In this document: positions 48,401-55,650 of the stretch, piece by piece | How the letters are laid out: each line of letters opens with the position of its first letter | How positions within the stretch are numbered: position 1 is the stretch's first letter | DNA from: a virus | IMG/VR virus record: IMGVR_UViG_3300009433_002011 | Coordinates: 35,389-99,388 of that record | Strand: one strand, 5' to 3' | Length of the DNA stretch: 64,000 nucleotides | Program-made: the position numbers and the translations under genes | Notes under the pieces: model-generated | What the model was told of the DNA's origin: nothing | Databases searched by the model: none | What the model saw: the letters and a program-made list of their open reading frames with translations, nothing else

Positions 48401-49874
48401 TCTCAGCAAGAGCGCCAACACCCATTTTTGAAACACTACTCTTGCGTATAACGAACTCTCCGGGCGTAAGCATAGCCGGAACAGTATCCCTGTTTCCACT
48501 CCCCGGAACCAAGCCGCCAGAATTAAATCCTCTAGGACCGCCTTTAAGTGCAGCGCCAATGCCAGAACCAAAACCCGCAAGACCTCTTGCTAGTTTTATA
48601 CCAGCGAAGGCGGTAAGTAATGGTATAATAGGCTTGAGTGCATCAGCAACACTAATAAGCGCACTTGCCAAGTCCAGTGTGGTTTTTACAAAGGTTTGGA
48701 AGCTACCCGTCTGGCTTATACTACGAACAAGAGCAAGAAACTCTTCTTTAACCTTTGTGATTTGAACAGCAAGAGCCTGTTGCGCTGTGGCAGCATCTCT
48801 AGTCAAGCTACCTCCACCTTCCAGCGCTGCTTGCCTTGCCCTCTCCGCAGTCTCAAACTGTTGAAGAAGTGGGATAACTTTACCAATTTGACGGAATCCA
48901 CCAAGCTCTTCAGCGATTTGAACAAACCTAATATCACCCTCACCAAGTCCAGATAAGGCACTACTAAGTTGTTTCACAGCTTCAAAAGGTCCAACAAATT
49001 TACCATTAAGATCTACTAATTCAACACCAAACTGTTTAAGAAACTCAATCGTTTTAGGACGTTGAATACGTGTGAAAATAGTACGCAAACCTGTTGCAAT
49101 ACTTTCTGCGCTTTCTCGCGTTGTTGCACGAACACTTGTGAATAAAGCAAGAAGTTCATTTAAGTCACCACCAGCGGCCTTAAACACACCACCAGTACGA
49201 CGAACAACAGAGATCAAGTCACCAGACTCAACAGCAAACTGACCAGCGACAGCATTAATAGCACCAAGCTGACTTTCTAATGCGCCAACACCCTGACCAA
49301 ACTGAGCAAGAATAGCAACCGCACCTTCTGCCGTCTTCGTTATATCTTCAAATGTAGGGGCTAAAGTTGTTTTTGCAAGAGCAGCAAGGGCAACATCCAA
49401 GTCTCTAGCTTGAATACCAGCTTGAGCCAAGATTCTGGTTGTAGCAAGAAGGTCTTTACTAGATGTGCCAAGATTTACAGATAATTGAGTTATAGTATTA
49501 TTAAGACCAGACAATTCTTGTATTGTCTTTCCAGTAACCTGAGAGATTTTAACTAACTCTCTTTCAAAGTCAATAGCTTCCCTAGTAGCATTGGCAAGCC
49601 CGTTTGTGAACAGACTTACAGCCCTAGACGCAACCGTAAAAGCTGCGAATCTGTTGATAGCCAAACCAAAAGTCTTACCTAACCTTGTGCCAGTCTTGTT
49701 TAGCTTATTGACTTGTTGATTTACTTTTGCTATTTGTTTTTGTGCCTGCGGTGCGCCTTTGACACCTACGTTCACATTAATACCACTAAGCTGTCTCCGC
49801 ATCTGGGAAACAACCTGTTTAGTATTTGCTGGAGCTTTTAATTGTAACTGGGCTGTTAGTACAAATTTCGACAT
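42480..49874 (-). CDS. Tail tape-measure protein (2464 aa)
   Basis: A 2464-residue tape measure of the TP901/phage-tail type. The N-terminal region is coiled and Ala/Gln/Lys-rich, residues about 100-330 match the 'tape measure core' (LAQAGIQARDLDVALAAL, GELSG-type), and glycine-rich membrane-like stretches lie near 1340-1700 (VFGPAGTLVGGIVGGLVG). Three copies of the tape-measure motif DTVPAMLTPGEFVI are near residues 473, 975 and 2325. Between the first two copies are two extra domains with nuclease-like residues (see separate entries). The length implies a long tail; about 1.5 angstrom per helical residue gives an upper bound near 370 nm, but folded inserts reduce this. Gene start follows a TAGAGAGA-type ribosome site. 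Confidence 0.95.
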   Translation of the reverse strand: MSKFVLTAQLQLKAPANTKQVVSQMRRQLSGINVNVGVKGAPQAQKQIAKVNQQVNKLNKTGTRLGKTFGLAINRFAAFTVASRAVSLFTNGLANATREAIDFERELVKISQVTGKTIQELSGLNNTITQLSVNLGTSSKDLLATTRILAQAGIQARDLDVALAALAKTTLAPTFEDITKTAEGAVAILAQFGQGVGALESQLGAINAVAGQFAVESGDLISVVRRTGGVFKAAGGDLNELLALFTSVRATTRESAESIATGLRTIFTRIQRPKTIEFLKQFGVELVDLNGKFVGPFEAVKQLSSALSGLGEGDIRFVQIAEELGGFRQIGKVIPLLQQFETAERARQAALEGGGSLTRDAATAQQALAVQITKVKEEFLALVRSISQTGSFQTFVKTTLDLASALISVADALKPIIPLLTAFAGIKLARGLAGFGSGIGAALKGGPRGFNSGGLVPGSGNRDTVPAMLTPGEFVIRKSSVSKMGVGALAEMNNSKYAKGGSVKIIDPIGQIAPRGAPGNSQSQTKTKTVGELSGKSSTLSRKFKAAGLKSGDTIDIQPQKVGQFTLDRGNQFAESDFMRDVVPSINAAIKKQLTAKIGSIGQFRSIGNDAKAKESLGGFAFERFAGAILGISPGGDTTPFDFALAGGRKKELEEETKNDPLAKFVDAKRSFVGAGQIVSKAIRDSRVQKQFIPVKGNQKKRRPKFFGGAIQKFALGGLAQKNRMGFAILDPDRKAQDMDAKVTRAQIRGAVKGTEGQRKALDKELSWSNKNFKVARQGLNAKTSEKFYSTLSREAAQGVSVAAAGLSSDLGLGSITVPETSKNLLADSIRKSGSMMGKVFEDVVNVMDGRGKFSPSPPGAPFDFKGGLQGALKDNYDKLPSTFVDAKTSYTEASAGEAQKKIINELAQTYQQTPTYANNKKGDKKGETQKQAAARMQREQKGQARLAKLRAKAGYNMGGAAPSDTVPALLTPGEFVINKSAASKIGKANLDRMNKQGVKGFADGGIVQRFVNGGQPKAVNFGNITNSGINLSAAAERRAAAGNEIKKQESTLVKALQSISKSVINAGIAITKTPQQIKGLDTAITNTSNAITKAGTNISSGLSGAGKVVQAVDSRIGNAFNKIVGVATKEGSLIQKSFSGVNRAVQSGQKLLSGGFSGVVNTINIKGPKVLDGVLRTIARKTPQLNDAFSFISKGIKVSGEGVTAALASAKNKISTSAPAAAGPKTRTVYSSKGTGAFGRTFDGRAAKVDAAQRSLEKRMKLQGVSARNTTKGLQALSVAAQQGGSRADMLAKGMAAAGVTVEKLKVAQQKAAAASEKAAKMAERRAEREKRGGGGRIDGMGAFFALSSISMMIPKVEGATEGLGAIQNASGDLIMQLGTFGFVVQSLGVKMNAFTAGIGGALAATYAITSVMDAYSGVHEKAKAAVEEGRIADAGAAAVSSQAQKDLNKLALGAAAAGATIGVVFGPAGTLVGGIVGGLVGTLAGIGVKLLPESTVNSFRDKFSTIFGTDSTALIKERAEAAAALKKAELNAADAADRAAEALKRIASGDETLLDAFQSGELTVNVQDFKRALAEATDVEKQAAKDRANTLEIENKGAVEAGGVLAGILTGAAAGAAIGSGFAGVGAIPGVVVGGIAGGIAGGGAGFGIARAFTGADERADAKVEAAKKAREETEKALNEAIKKRIPQFNQLGRELFRAGASFEDFVGKIESFPGFEDTGFEDLDPLVQKKLAQGFRNNAVAVAENTAAFSRITLGLRPVIAATSGLNVSLDRTISIVEGKFNGLSSALSTVEAGLSGATIDTSEFDQALAQINSEFKSFGVADSTINKLNKNFSALRIASGGFQDALEKVKDKVINDELGGKSIKEVIISELTNLQGLDDAGRKIIADVFGNVDFTGDDAEALAKGNLDVVLNKLDEAGKKAFEKSLAAGNALAEAQNKLVKIAEKTVSSQEKMIAAQIKSINLQEEAIKLRGKENTTSKIDFARRRASSQLGTDISAANAIGTISSIQAGVVAATGRLAGAAGGGSSNTFQNRQDRLFLDKANKDLDALATFARERAKIYKEELDIVKKKNALERSALDKLISGDTIGFIEDQAAAAAASALRMGDASTALQFSSKALSAGFKSLEGQGLSDADMRTAARTALGPFASARNVGVLSQTTSEESAIKAAIDQSASILEQIAPAIQVLGSADFKVSVAGLKKANQDFVNAQTEAAKASEQMATSLQKSADLAKKQAEAAQEAIKATEGVIERANQALSSGDAKSSVDIDARGANVKLTLGAAGAIPGLSDAVSLSQGGPVYASRGMFVPRGTDTVPAMLTPGEFVVNRASVQRGNNLQVLQAMNGNGAAPAAAPAQGMSRGGPVYMDKGGTVPSTDMTAMFKTFESSARVFSDAVSRLTGFKLNVQLDPTNVNVNLNGGTFLNQMKKELKTELLEIVSERIKGSSFDFTGDIQMDPYTQSIA
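47190..47370 (-). other. Nuclease-like domain copy 2 inside the tape measure
   Basis: Encodes GKVFEDVVNVMDG (E842), APFDFKGGLQG (D864) and TFVDAKTSYTEA (D886-A-K888). It aligns with copy 1 across FE, PFDF and FVDAK, and follows a similar helical lead (SREAAQGVSVAA). Spacings are 22 and 22. The two copies lie 219 residues apart, so they are tandem units, not one gene fragment. Confidence 0.6.
47860..48020 (-). other. Nuclease-like domain copy 1 inside the tape measure
   Basis: Encodes FAFERFAGAILG (E623), TTPFDFALAGG (D642) and KFVDAKRSFVGA (D667-A-K669). The order E, D, DxK with spacings of 19 and 25 is that of PD-(D/E)XK nucleases. Helices precede E623. The match is by pattern only; activity is unproven. 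Confidence 0.6.
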
Positions 49875-49909
49875 TGTATCTCTCTAGGAAATATTGACCA
49901 CACTACCCT

Positions 49910-50758
49910 TTAACTTTCCGTTGTTACTTTTGTTTTTGTAGTTCTTGTAGTTTTCCTTGGTTTTTTTCTGGAACTTGGTTTTTCGTAATCCACCTTGATT
50001 ACGTAATTACCATTATCGTCCAAAAGGTTTCCGTCTTTATCTATCCTGCTACCATCTTCATTGACAAAAAAGCCAAATTCATTAATAGTTCTACCATCTA
50101 AATCCACCAACTTTTTATCTTCGTTTACTAAACTAAGATTATCATCTACTAATTCAAATGTTTTTAACCACTTGTTTTCTGGTAGATTTTGCTCTGTCGA
50201 TGGGTCATAATTATACATCATTTCAGCTAAAGCGCCCGCTGCCGCAAAAGCGACCTCATCTGAACTTTTACTGTTATAATCTTCTATACCATTATACACC
50301 TTTTCTCCGTTTTCATAGAAGGTAGAGCCAGACACAAGATAATCAAATCTAGCGTTATCTGCCAACGCCTCTGCTGAATTCTGTTCCAAAGAAGATCTTT
50401 CCATATAAAGCTGCCTAAGCTCGTTTCTCAAAACTCTCATTTTTACGGCAATTTCCTTGCCATCAGATAGGGGAACCTTCTTTTTTCCGTTACCAAGATA
50501 TAAGTCTTTTTCACACTGAATCAATTTCTGAGTGATATCGCGCTCTCTTTCTTCGTGGTCTTTCGTCCAGACTCCACGATTCTTCATCATCGTGGCTAAC
50601 TCATCTTTAGTCTTGATGCCATCTTCAATGCATTCAGTCCAAGTTTTAGCTCTGTATCTATCTGCCCTCTGCACCGTTTTTGCGGTGGGAGAAGTTACAT
50701 AAATCTTAACCTCTTTGTCGTCTTGAAGAGTTACAGTTACGTCTTTTTTATTCATCAT
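49910..50758 (-). CDS. Tail-chaperone-position protein B (282 aa)
   Basis: A 282-residue charged, helical protein just before the tape measure. Residues about 47-150 (GIKTKDELATMMKNRGVW followed by a long charged helix) match the same region of the protein at 51116-52153, so the two are paralogues. The end carries short acidic repeats (FVNEDGSRIDKDGNLLDDNG) and then a Lys/Arg/Thr-rich tail. Its place between tail tube and tape measure is that of tail-assembly chaperones, which is the inferred role. GGAAGGAA precedes ATG 50758, and the start overlaps the previous gene by 11 bases. Confidence 0.8.
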   Translation of the reverse strand: MMNKKDVTVTLQDDKEVKIYVTSPTAKTVQRADRYRAKTWTECIEDGIKTKDELATMMKNRGVWTKDHEERERDITQKLIQCEKDLYLGNGKKKVPLSDGKEIAVKMRVLRNELRQLYMERSSLEQNSAEALADNARFDYLVSGSTFYENGEKVYNGIEDYNSKSSDEVAFAAAGALAEMMYNYDPSTEQNLPENKWLKTFELVDDNLSLVNEDKKLVDLDGRTINEFGFFVNEDGSRIDKDGNLLDDNGNYVIKVDYEKPSSRKKPRKTTRTTKTKVTTES

Positions 50759-51113
50759 TTCCTTCCTTTTTGGTTTTTACCGGAATAGTAGAAGTGTATC
50801 TTAACCACTTTACTTCATATTGATTTAGTTCTGCGTCAACGTTTCTAGCTTGAGAGTTACCTTTGTCTAGCACCTCTTCTCTAACTTTCTGGTAGATATC
50901 ATACATGGTTTTTTGTTCTGGGGTTAAATCTCCCTCGCTGGTCCAAAGGAACCCAAGGTGTTTTTCCATAGAGCTTAGTGCGCCAATCATTGTAGTTTCA
51001 ACTTTTTTTCTTAATATCTTAGAAAGTCTATCTTTTGAGTCACATCTATATTTATCCTCCTTTACCTTTTTATACTCAGAATGTTGTCTGATAAGATTAT
51101 TATAATCCTCCAT
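50748..51113 (-). CDS. Small protein of the chaperone region (121 aa)
   Basis: A 121-residue highly charged helical protein (MEDYNNLIRQHSEYKKVKEDK, TPEQKTMYDIYQKVREEVL). No family is recognised. It lies between the two paralogous proteins A and B, overlapping B's start by 11 bases, so the three are probably made together. It could be an assembly chaperone by position. I looked for a slippery frameshift site near its end and did not find a convincing one. Confidence 0.78.
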   Translation of the reverse strand: MEDYNNLIRQHSEYKKVKEDKYRCDSKDRLSKILRKKVETTMIGALSSMEKHLGFLWTSEGDLTPEQKTMYDIYQKVREEVLDKGNSQARNVDAELNQYEVKWLRYTSTIPVKTKKEGNDE

Positions 51114-51115
51114 TT

Positions 51116-52153
51116 TTATCTCCTAAATTTTTCCTTGTATTGATCAGTTTGTTTCGCTCTCATTTTTAATTTTTCGTCTTGAAAATCCAACTGACCAGCC
51201 TTTCCCTTTTGTTTGATCACCGCCATTCTTTGTTTTTTAACCATTTTAGCATGTGGATTATTTAAGCTTTCGATTCTTTCGTGATCTTTTTGAGATTTAG
51301 CCACTACGTAAACTTCGCTAGAATTTGCTACTTTTTCATTCATCGTACCCTCTATCTCCGCTTCTGTTTTTTCTTGTTCTCGCTTTTTCCTCTGACTAAT
51401 AAACCAGCCGTCTAACATGTCGTCATCCTCAATAATATCATCAGAAGGACACTCTAAAGACTCCTGAACATTATCATACATTCTAGACCATATTAGTATA
51501 TTTCTTTGATCAATTGACAGTTGTCTATCTAAGTTAGAAAATAATTTATAAGCATTAGAATCATTCATAGACCAGATGCCCCTCCAAGGATCTGTTCTGG
51601 CAAGCTCTCTTATTTTGCGCTCCCCCAGAACCATCGAGAAATAATAATTAGAAATTAAATCAATTGGGAATAAATCAAAGTCACACAAGTCTGAGCCGTT
51701 ATAAGTACATAGCTTGAGCATTTTATGTATTTTACAAATATTAGCTACGCCTTCGCATGTGTTTAAAAAATACTTAGACTTTTTGCTGTGCATTTGAGAT
51801 AGCTGCTTCTCTCCTGCTCTTAAATATAGTCTTATTTGACTTTTAAGTTTATCGTCATTAGCGGCCTGATATATCTCTAACTTTAATCTTTCTATGTCTT
51901 TATCTAATCCTTTTATTCTTTCTTCGTCTTCATTCCCCCATAAACCACGTTCGATCATCCATTCTATCATCTCGTCTTCTGTTTTTAATCCTCTTTCTAA
52001 AGAAGATTCGTAGGAATCCATAAAGTCCTGATTTATTTCAAACTCATCTTCTATAGTCGGAGTCAATATCTTTAATCTAGATTCATTATATTTAGCAACA
52101 TAAAATCCAGACCTTATCCTAGATACAAAATACTCCCGCTCATGTTGCTTCAT
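51116..52153 (-). CDS. Tail-chaperone-position protein A (345 aa)
   Basis: A 345-residue charged helical protein between the tube gene and the small charged protein. Residues about 55-155 (GLKTEDEMIEWMIERGLW, then DEERIKGLDKDIERLKLEIY) pair with the 282-residue protein B. The C-terminal third is basic and probably disordered (MVKKQRMAVIKQKGKAGQ). GAGG lies six bases before ATG 52153. An 11-codon ORF directly ahead ends on the start (TGA overlapping ATG). By position it is a tail-assembly factor; the family is unknown to me. Confidence 0.8.
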   Translation of the reverse strand: MKQHEREYFVSRIRSGFYVAKYNESRLKILTPTIEDEFEINQDFMDSYESSLERGLKTEDEMIEWMIERGLWGNEDEERIKGLDKDIERLKLEIYQAANDDKLKSQIRLYLRAGEKQLSQMHSKKSKYFLNTCEGVANICKIHKMLKLCTYNGSDLCDFDLFPIDLISNYYFSMVLGERKIRELARTDPWRGIWSMNDSNAYKLFSNLDRQLSIDQRNILIWSRMYDNVQESLECPSDDIIEDDDMLDGWFISQRKKREQEKTEAEIEGTMNEKVANSSEVYVVAKSQKDHERIESLNNPHAKMVKKQRMAVIKQKGKAGQLDFQDEKLKMRAKQTDQYKEKFRR

Positions 52154-52185
52154 AGAAACCTCACGGCGGGAGTTTGTATATTCAT
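52150..52185 (-). CDS. Possible 11-codon leader ORF
   Basis: In the 93-base gap after the tube gene, AGGAAAGGATAAT precedes an ATG at 52185 that encodes MNIQTPAVRFL, with its TGA overlapping the ATG of protein A. The ribosome site is better than that of protein A itself. It could be a translational coupling leader, or simply chance; the peptide has no known match. The rest of the gap shows no convincing terminator. Confidence 0.3.
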   Translation of the reverse strand: MNIQTPAVRFL

Positions 52186-52246
52186 ATTATCCTTTCCTAT
52201 TCCACTTTACTTGCTGTCCTGAAAGCTATCGCTTAGTGGTTAATTA

Positions 52247-53512
52247 TTATGCATCGCCTTCACTGTCGGTCTGCGTTTTGAAGTATGTAGTTGCGTTTGT
52301 GTCTTTGAAACCCATCTTGGTGATATCGTTATGACCAAGCTGCTTAACATCCAAGTCGTTAAAGTTAGTGTAGCTGTAGGTACACGATGCGTTACCACCA
52401 GTTGCGTCTGCTCCACCATAACTAACACTTGAAAGTCTATTCTTAGTACCAACATCAATTGTTATACCACCACGAAGCGTAAAGAAGATATTCTCTTCTC
52501 CGGTATTATTACCAGAAGCTGTGGTCTGGAAGAGTGATGGGTCTCCATTTTCAAGTGCGTTAATGAAGTCACCAGAAGTGGTAATAGCTTCAATCTCACA
52601 GCTAACTTCAATGGGGAAGTTAGCAGGACGATAGAAAGGAGTTTTTCTACCAAGCTCGAAAACGTCTTCACGACTAAAGTCAGTACTAATACTAACACTT
52701 TGAACGTGAACACCCAATCCACTGGCTGTAAATCTCGCTAGATTTCTTGCTGTGTTTTGATCGGCTATTGAAGCGCTTGCTGCGTAAGATGCTTCAGTTT
52801 CTCTATAGGAATTACCAAGCCCAGTTCCGTTAACACCCTGAATACCAACAGGCAAGATACTATGCTCAAGAAGCACATCTTCACGTCTTTGAAGACCACC
52901 ACTGGGACCAAACGGACCAGTAACACCCATAGACAAAGGTTGGTCTAGACCGTCAAAATCATTAACAGCTACACCACTCATGGAAACAGTATCACCAGTT
53001 AGCCATTCTTTACTATTTCCAACCAGTGTAATAGATTCAGTACAGGTTCCATCAACCGGAATATTGTAGGAGATACTAGAAATGTACATACCAGACATGT
53101 AAACTTCAGCTTCAGCGTCACCACCCGCCGCTGCTACATTGTTGAATTCTTCGCCAAAAATGCCTAAAACCACGTCACACCGCTCTTTAGATCGGGCAAC
53201 AAGACCGCTAGCGTTAGATCCAGTGACACCAGTTGAAGCCAAAAGATACATTAACGGATAGCCGTCGATGAATTTCTCCATCGTAACTTCAACGTCGGGA
53301 GTACCCTCGATATTCTCATAAATCTCGATTTGACCTAACTCAAACGCTTGTTCTAGATTAAAGTTGGTGGTAATACCGATACTTTGTACACCATGAACCA
53401 TACCGGGAGCTATTCTGGCATCTACGTTGCCACCAAGACCGCTACCACCAACGCCGTGATTAACAATCGCTGGCACTTGGCACGAATAAAGAATTCTATT
53501 ATTACTGGACAT
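52247..53512 (-). CDS. Major tail-tube protein with tandem-duplicated tube domain
   Basis: A 421-residue protein. Two related units are visible: residues about 42-170 starting GVQSIGITTNFNLEQAFELG and ending SSISYNIPVDGTCTESITLVGN, and residues about 268-400 starting HVQSVSISTDFSREDVFELG and ending with LSSVSYGGADATGG. Both carry the strand pattern of phage tail-tube folds. Phage T5's pb6 tube protein is known to have a duplicated tube domain and to form trimeric rings that mimic hexamers, so a similar ring is likely here. A strong promoter-leader precedes it, as expected for the most abundant tail protein. AGGAGAG precedes ATG 53512. Confidence 0.88.
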   Translation of the reverse strand: MSSNNRILYSCQVPAIVNHGVGGSGLGGNVDARIAPGMVHGVQSIGITTNFNLEQAFELGQIEIYENIEGTPDVEVTMEKFIDGYPLMYLLASTGVTGSNASGLVARSKERCDVVLGIFGEEFNNVAAAGGDAEAEVYMSGMYISSISYNIPVDGTCTESITLVGNSKEWLTGDTVSMSGVAVNDFDGLDQPLSMGVTGPFGPSGGLQRREDVLLEHSILPVGIQGVNGTGLGNSYRETEASYAASASIADQNTARNLARFTASGLGVHVQSVSISTDFSREDVFELGRKTPFYRPANFPIEVSCEIEAITTSGDFINALENGDPSLFQTTASGNNTGEENIFFTLRGGITIDVGTKNRLSSVSYGGADATGGNASCTYSYTNFNDLDVKQLGHNDITKMGFKDTNATTYFKTQTDSEGDA

Positions 53513-53559
53513 TTTAAGTCTCTCCTTTTAAAGAAAAATTTTCTATATTATTATACACA
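53513..53559 (-). promoter_or_regulatory. Late promoter and 5' leader of the tail-tube gene
   Basis: Minus strand: ATTTTTGTGTATAATAA (TATAAT at 53555-53550), then AGAAAATTTTTCTTTAAAAGGAGAG and the ATG. It differs from the 15300-15343 block by only a few bases. The upstream gene ends at 53564, so this gap is reserved for the element. No clear -35. Confidence 0.7.
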
Positions 53560-53563
53560 AAAA

Positions 53564-54538
53564 TTATATATTGGTTTTAATTCCCTCTGTTGTAAATCTG
53601 ACAACGCCTCCAAATATATCAGAATCTACACTGATCATGTCCTGTACAATAGCGTTTGTTAGCCTCAAGGTTCCTCCGTTATGTTTTTCCACTAGTTCTG
53701 GATACCTCAAAGCTCCAGATACAGGAACTCCTTGGTAGTCCAGAGGGTAGTCTCCGCTTGTATTTATACTATTACTATCAAAAAGTGGTACATTTTTGTC
53801 ACTTTGCATAGAAATAATGTCTATAAGCTTATTTCTAGTTATTTCATCCTCTGCCAAACAGTGGAATATAACATCTGTATATACCCATTGTCCTCCTCCA
53901 AGAGCATAAGCTTTAAACCTTCTAGTCGCAACAACCTCTACGGCGATTGCGGGTAATTGCAGCCTAGATTCGGGAGGAATATTCCAACTTCCCTTATCTT
54001 TATCAAAAAAACTGCTAGTTGGCTCAGTTGTTTCGGTTTGTATTTCTCTTAACCAAGGCACAGAATTTGCATAAACAACATTAATCCATTTGTAGCTATG
54101 TTCTGCTTGAACTTTTGACGTAGATGGTATAGCAGAGTCAAAGATAACTCTTCCGTTAAAATGATCTATTGTATGAGCATAAGTTCCAGTTGTTGTGTTT
54201 GGATAAAATACATCGTCAACATAAACACCAGAAACTCCCGGTTTTACATTATTAGTGCCAACTAAAGGCGCTGGAGAATAATTTACCCCGCTCTGCCATA
54301 TCCAATTTTTTCTAAACCCCTCCCAAACTTGACCTGCTGTATACTGATCATTTGAAGAAAGCCTTAGTTTACTATAGTCTTGACCGTTTGGAGAGGACTC
54401 TCCAAGTGTTGAATTAAAATAATTACCAATATCAAGTAAGGCCCAGTCAAAATATTCAATCAGCCCATCCTGAATATCATTGTTAAGAGTGTACTCAAAT
54501 ACATCTGAAATACCTTTTAGTTTTTGGAAAGTACCCAT
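53564..54538 (-). CDS. Head-tail or tail-completion type protein (324 aa)
   Basis: A 324-residue protein one gene upstream of the tube gene. It has a mix of strands and helices (DVFEYTLNNDIQDGLIEYFDW at the start, ALGGGQWVYTDVIFHCLAEDEI and GVVRFTTEGIKTNI near the end). ARRFKAYALGGG-type central strands suggest a folded single domain. The place before the tube gene suits a tail-terminator or completion protein, but no family is sure. Its end sits next to the promoter-leader. Starts on the stop of the next upstream gene. Confidence 0.75.
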   Translation of the reverse strand: MGTFQKLKGISDVFEYTLNNDIQDGLIEYFDWALLDIGNYFNSTLGESSPNGQDYSKLRLSSNDQYTAGQVWEGFRKNWIWQSGVNYSPAPLVGTNNVKPGVSGVYVDDVFYPNTTTGTYAHTIDHFNGRVIFDSAIPSTSKVQAEHSYKWINVVYANSVPWLREIQTETTEPTSSFFDKDKGSWNIPPESRLQLPAIAVEVVATRRFKAYALGGGQWVYTDVIFHCLAEDEITRNKLIDIISMQSDKNVPLFDSNSINTSGDYPLDYQGVPVSGALRYPELVEKHNGGTLRLTNAIVQDMISVDSDIFGGVVRFTTEGIKTNI

Positions 54539-55167
54539 TATCTAAATACCCCGGACAGCAATTGACTTAATTCACTACTTCTGCCAGAAAAGGCTCTGGT
54601 TATAAAGTTATCTTCTACTGTACCAGAGAATTGAGGTGGAACCCTAAAACCACTCCCAGAAAGCATAGTTCCTCCTCCAGCACGACCGTCTTCAGAGGGT
54701 TGATATCTATATCCTATAACTACAATTCTATCGCCTTCCTTTAAAAGCCACTCAAGCCATCTTAGATTTGCCCCTTTTTCTGTTGCAGCGACACCGGAAG
54801 AAAGAGAAAGCAAATTAACAAAATCTTTAGGCTGAAATCTAAACTCTATACCGCCTTCTAGTTTTTCGTTAAGTTTGGTGACTTTGACTTGTGTAGCATC
54901 AGCTACTGCCTTTACGATACTACTAACAGCACCTTTAGAAGAACCTCTGGCTAATCCAAATTGAGAATTCAGGCTATTTGGAACTCCATCAGACAGTAAG
55001 CTTTTTATTTCCGGCTGAGAAGAAACCCAGTTTTCAACAGCCCTTTTTATTTTTCCTACTAAAAAATTGTTTTTAGATCTAATCTTTTTATTTATATGTT
55101 CAGCAATAGCTTTATTTATAGATCTCTGTAGCTGTAAGTCTGATTCTTTTATTTTTACGGTAATCAT
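54538..55167 (-). CDS. Tail-completion type protein (209 aa)
   Basis: A 209-residue basic protein with an opening helical segment (LQLQRSINKAIAEHINKKI), an internal ARGSSKGAVSSIVKAVADA, then LLKEGDRIVVIGYRYQPS. Basic N-terminus plus a later beta region recalls HK97 gp10-type tail-completion proteins in size and position, but that is a placement argument only. Overlaps both neighbours by a few bases (ATGA and TAATG types), so it belongs to the same transcript. Confidence 0.72.
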   Translation of the reverse strand: MITVKIKESDLQLQRSINKAIAEHINKKIRSKNNFLVGKIKRAVENWVSSQPEIKSLLSDGVPNSLNSQFGLARGSSKGAVSSIVKAVADATQVKVTKLNEKLEGGIEFRFQPKDFVNLLSLSSGVAATEKGANLRWLEWLLKEGDRIVVIGYRYQPSEDGRAGGGTMLSGSGFRVPPQFSGTVEDNFITRAFSGRSSELSQLLSGVFR

Positions 55168-55646
55168 GACCTCTCCCAGAAGCAGCCAAAATATCTTTCT
55201 TGTTTTAAACCCATAGGAAAAGGTTCTCCAGCCCGCCTAAATCTCATCTCTTTTAAGTCTTTTATGTCTTTGTGGACAATCAACTCTTTGGCCCTTGTGA
55301 TCTTATCTAAATCTGTAGCATAAAATATCGTCTGTATTCCATTTTCAGGTAACACAATGTTGCCGCCCACATTAGTCCAGTTTTTACTGTCCCAATATAC
55401 CTTGATTTTAATATCCTCAGTCTTTTCTACTTCTTTAATAACCTTGTTGTCTCTTCTGTAATTTCCACCACCCGGTCTTCTGTGCGGATTTACAGATCTA
55501 TTATCTGGAATATTATTAAAAGTATTGTCTATAACTTCTACTTTTTCTATGTATACTAATTGACAGGTAACTCCAAATATATTAAACGTGGAGTCAACTA
55601 CGTCGTAGTACTTATCGAATACTGATTGAGGTATAGTTATAGGCAT
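55164..55646 (-). CDS. Neck or tail-completion candidate (160 aa)
   Basis: I take ATG 55646 (MPITIPQSVFDKYYDVVDS) as the start. A longer frame from 55691 would run back through the end of the previous gene with no fitting ribosome site. The 160 residues have strands around VTCQLVYIEKVEVIDN and IKIKVYWDSKNW and end in GLKQERYFGCFWERS. Size and place suit a connector or tail protein. The family is not recognised. Confidence 0.68.
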   Translation of the reverse strand: MPITIPQSVFDKYYDVVDSTFNIFGVTCQLVYIEKVEVIDNTFNNIPDNRSVNPHRRPGGGNYRRDNKVIKEVEKTEDIKIKVYWDSKNWTNVGGNIVLPENGIQTIFYATDLDKITRAKELIVHKDIKDLKEMRFRRAGEPFPMGLKQERYFGCFWERS

Positions 55647-55650
55647 ATCA

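Noticed and set aside
50291-50299. GTGTATAAT inside coding DNA, also at 28076-28084 and 58054-58062
   Set aside because: These occur within real genes, at least twice as Val-Tyr-Asn codons, and lack the shared TTTTT and leader flank of the two promoter blocks.
50748-50790. Possible -1 frameshift joining the 121-residue and 282-residue proteins
   Set aside because: CCAAAAAGG near the stop is not a proper X-XXY-YYZ heptamer in the needed frame, and the second gene has its own strong ribosome site.
52190-52240. CCACT...AGTGG inverted repeat after the tube gene as a terminator
   Set aside because: The outer five pairs enclose a long unpaired loop and no T run follows in the minus direction.
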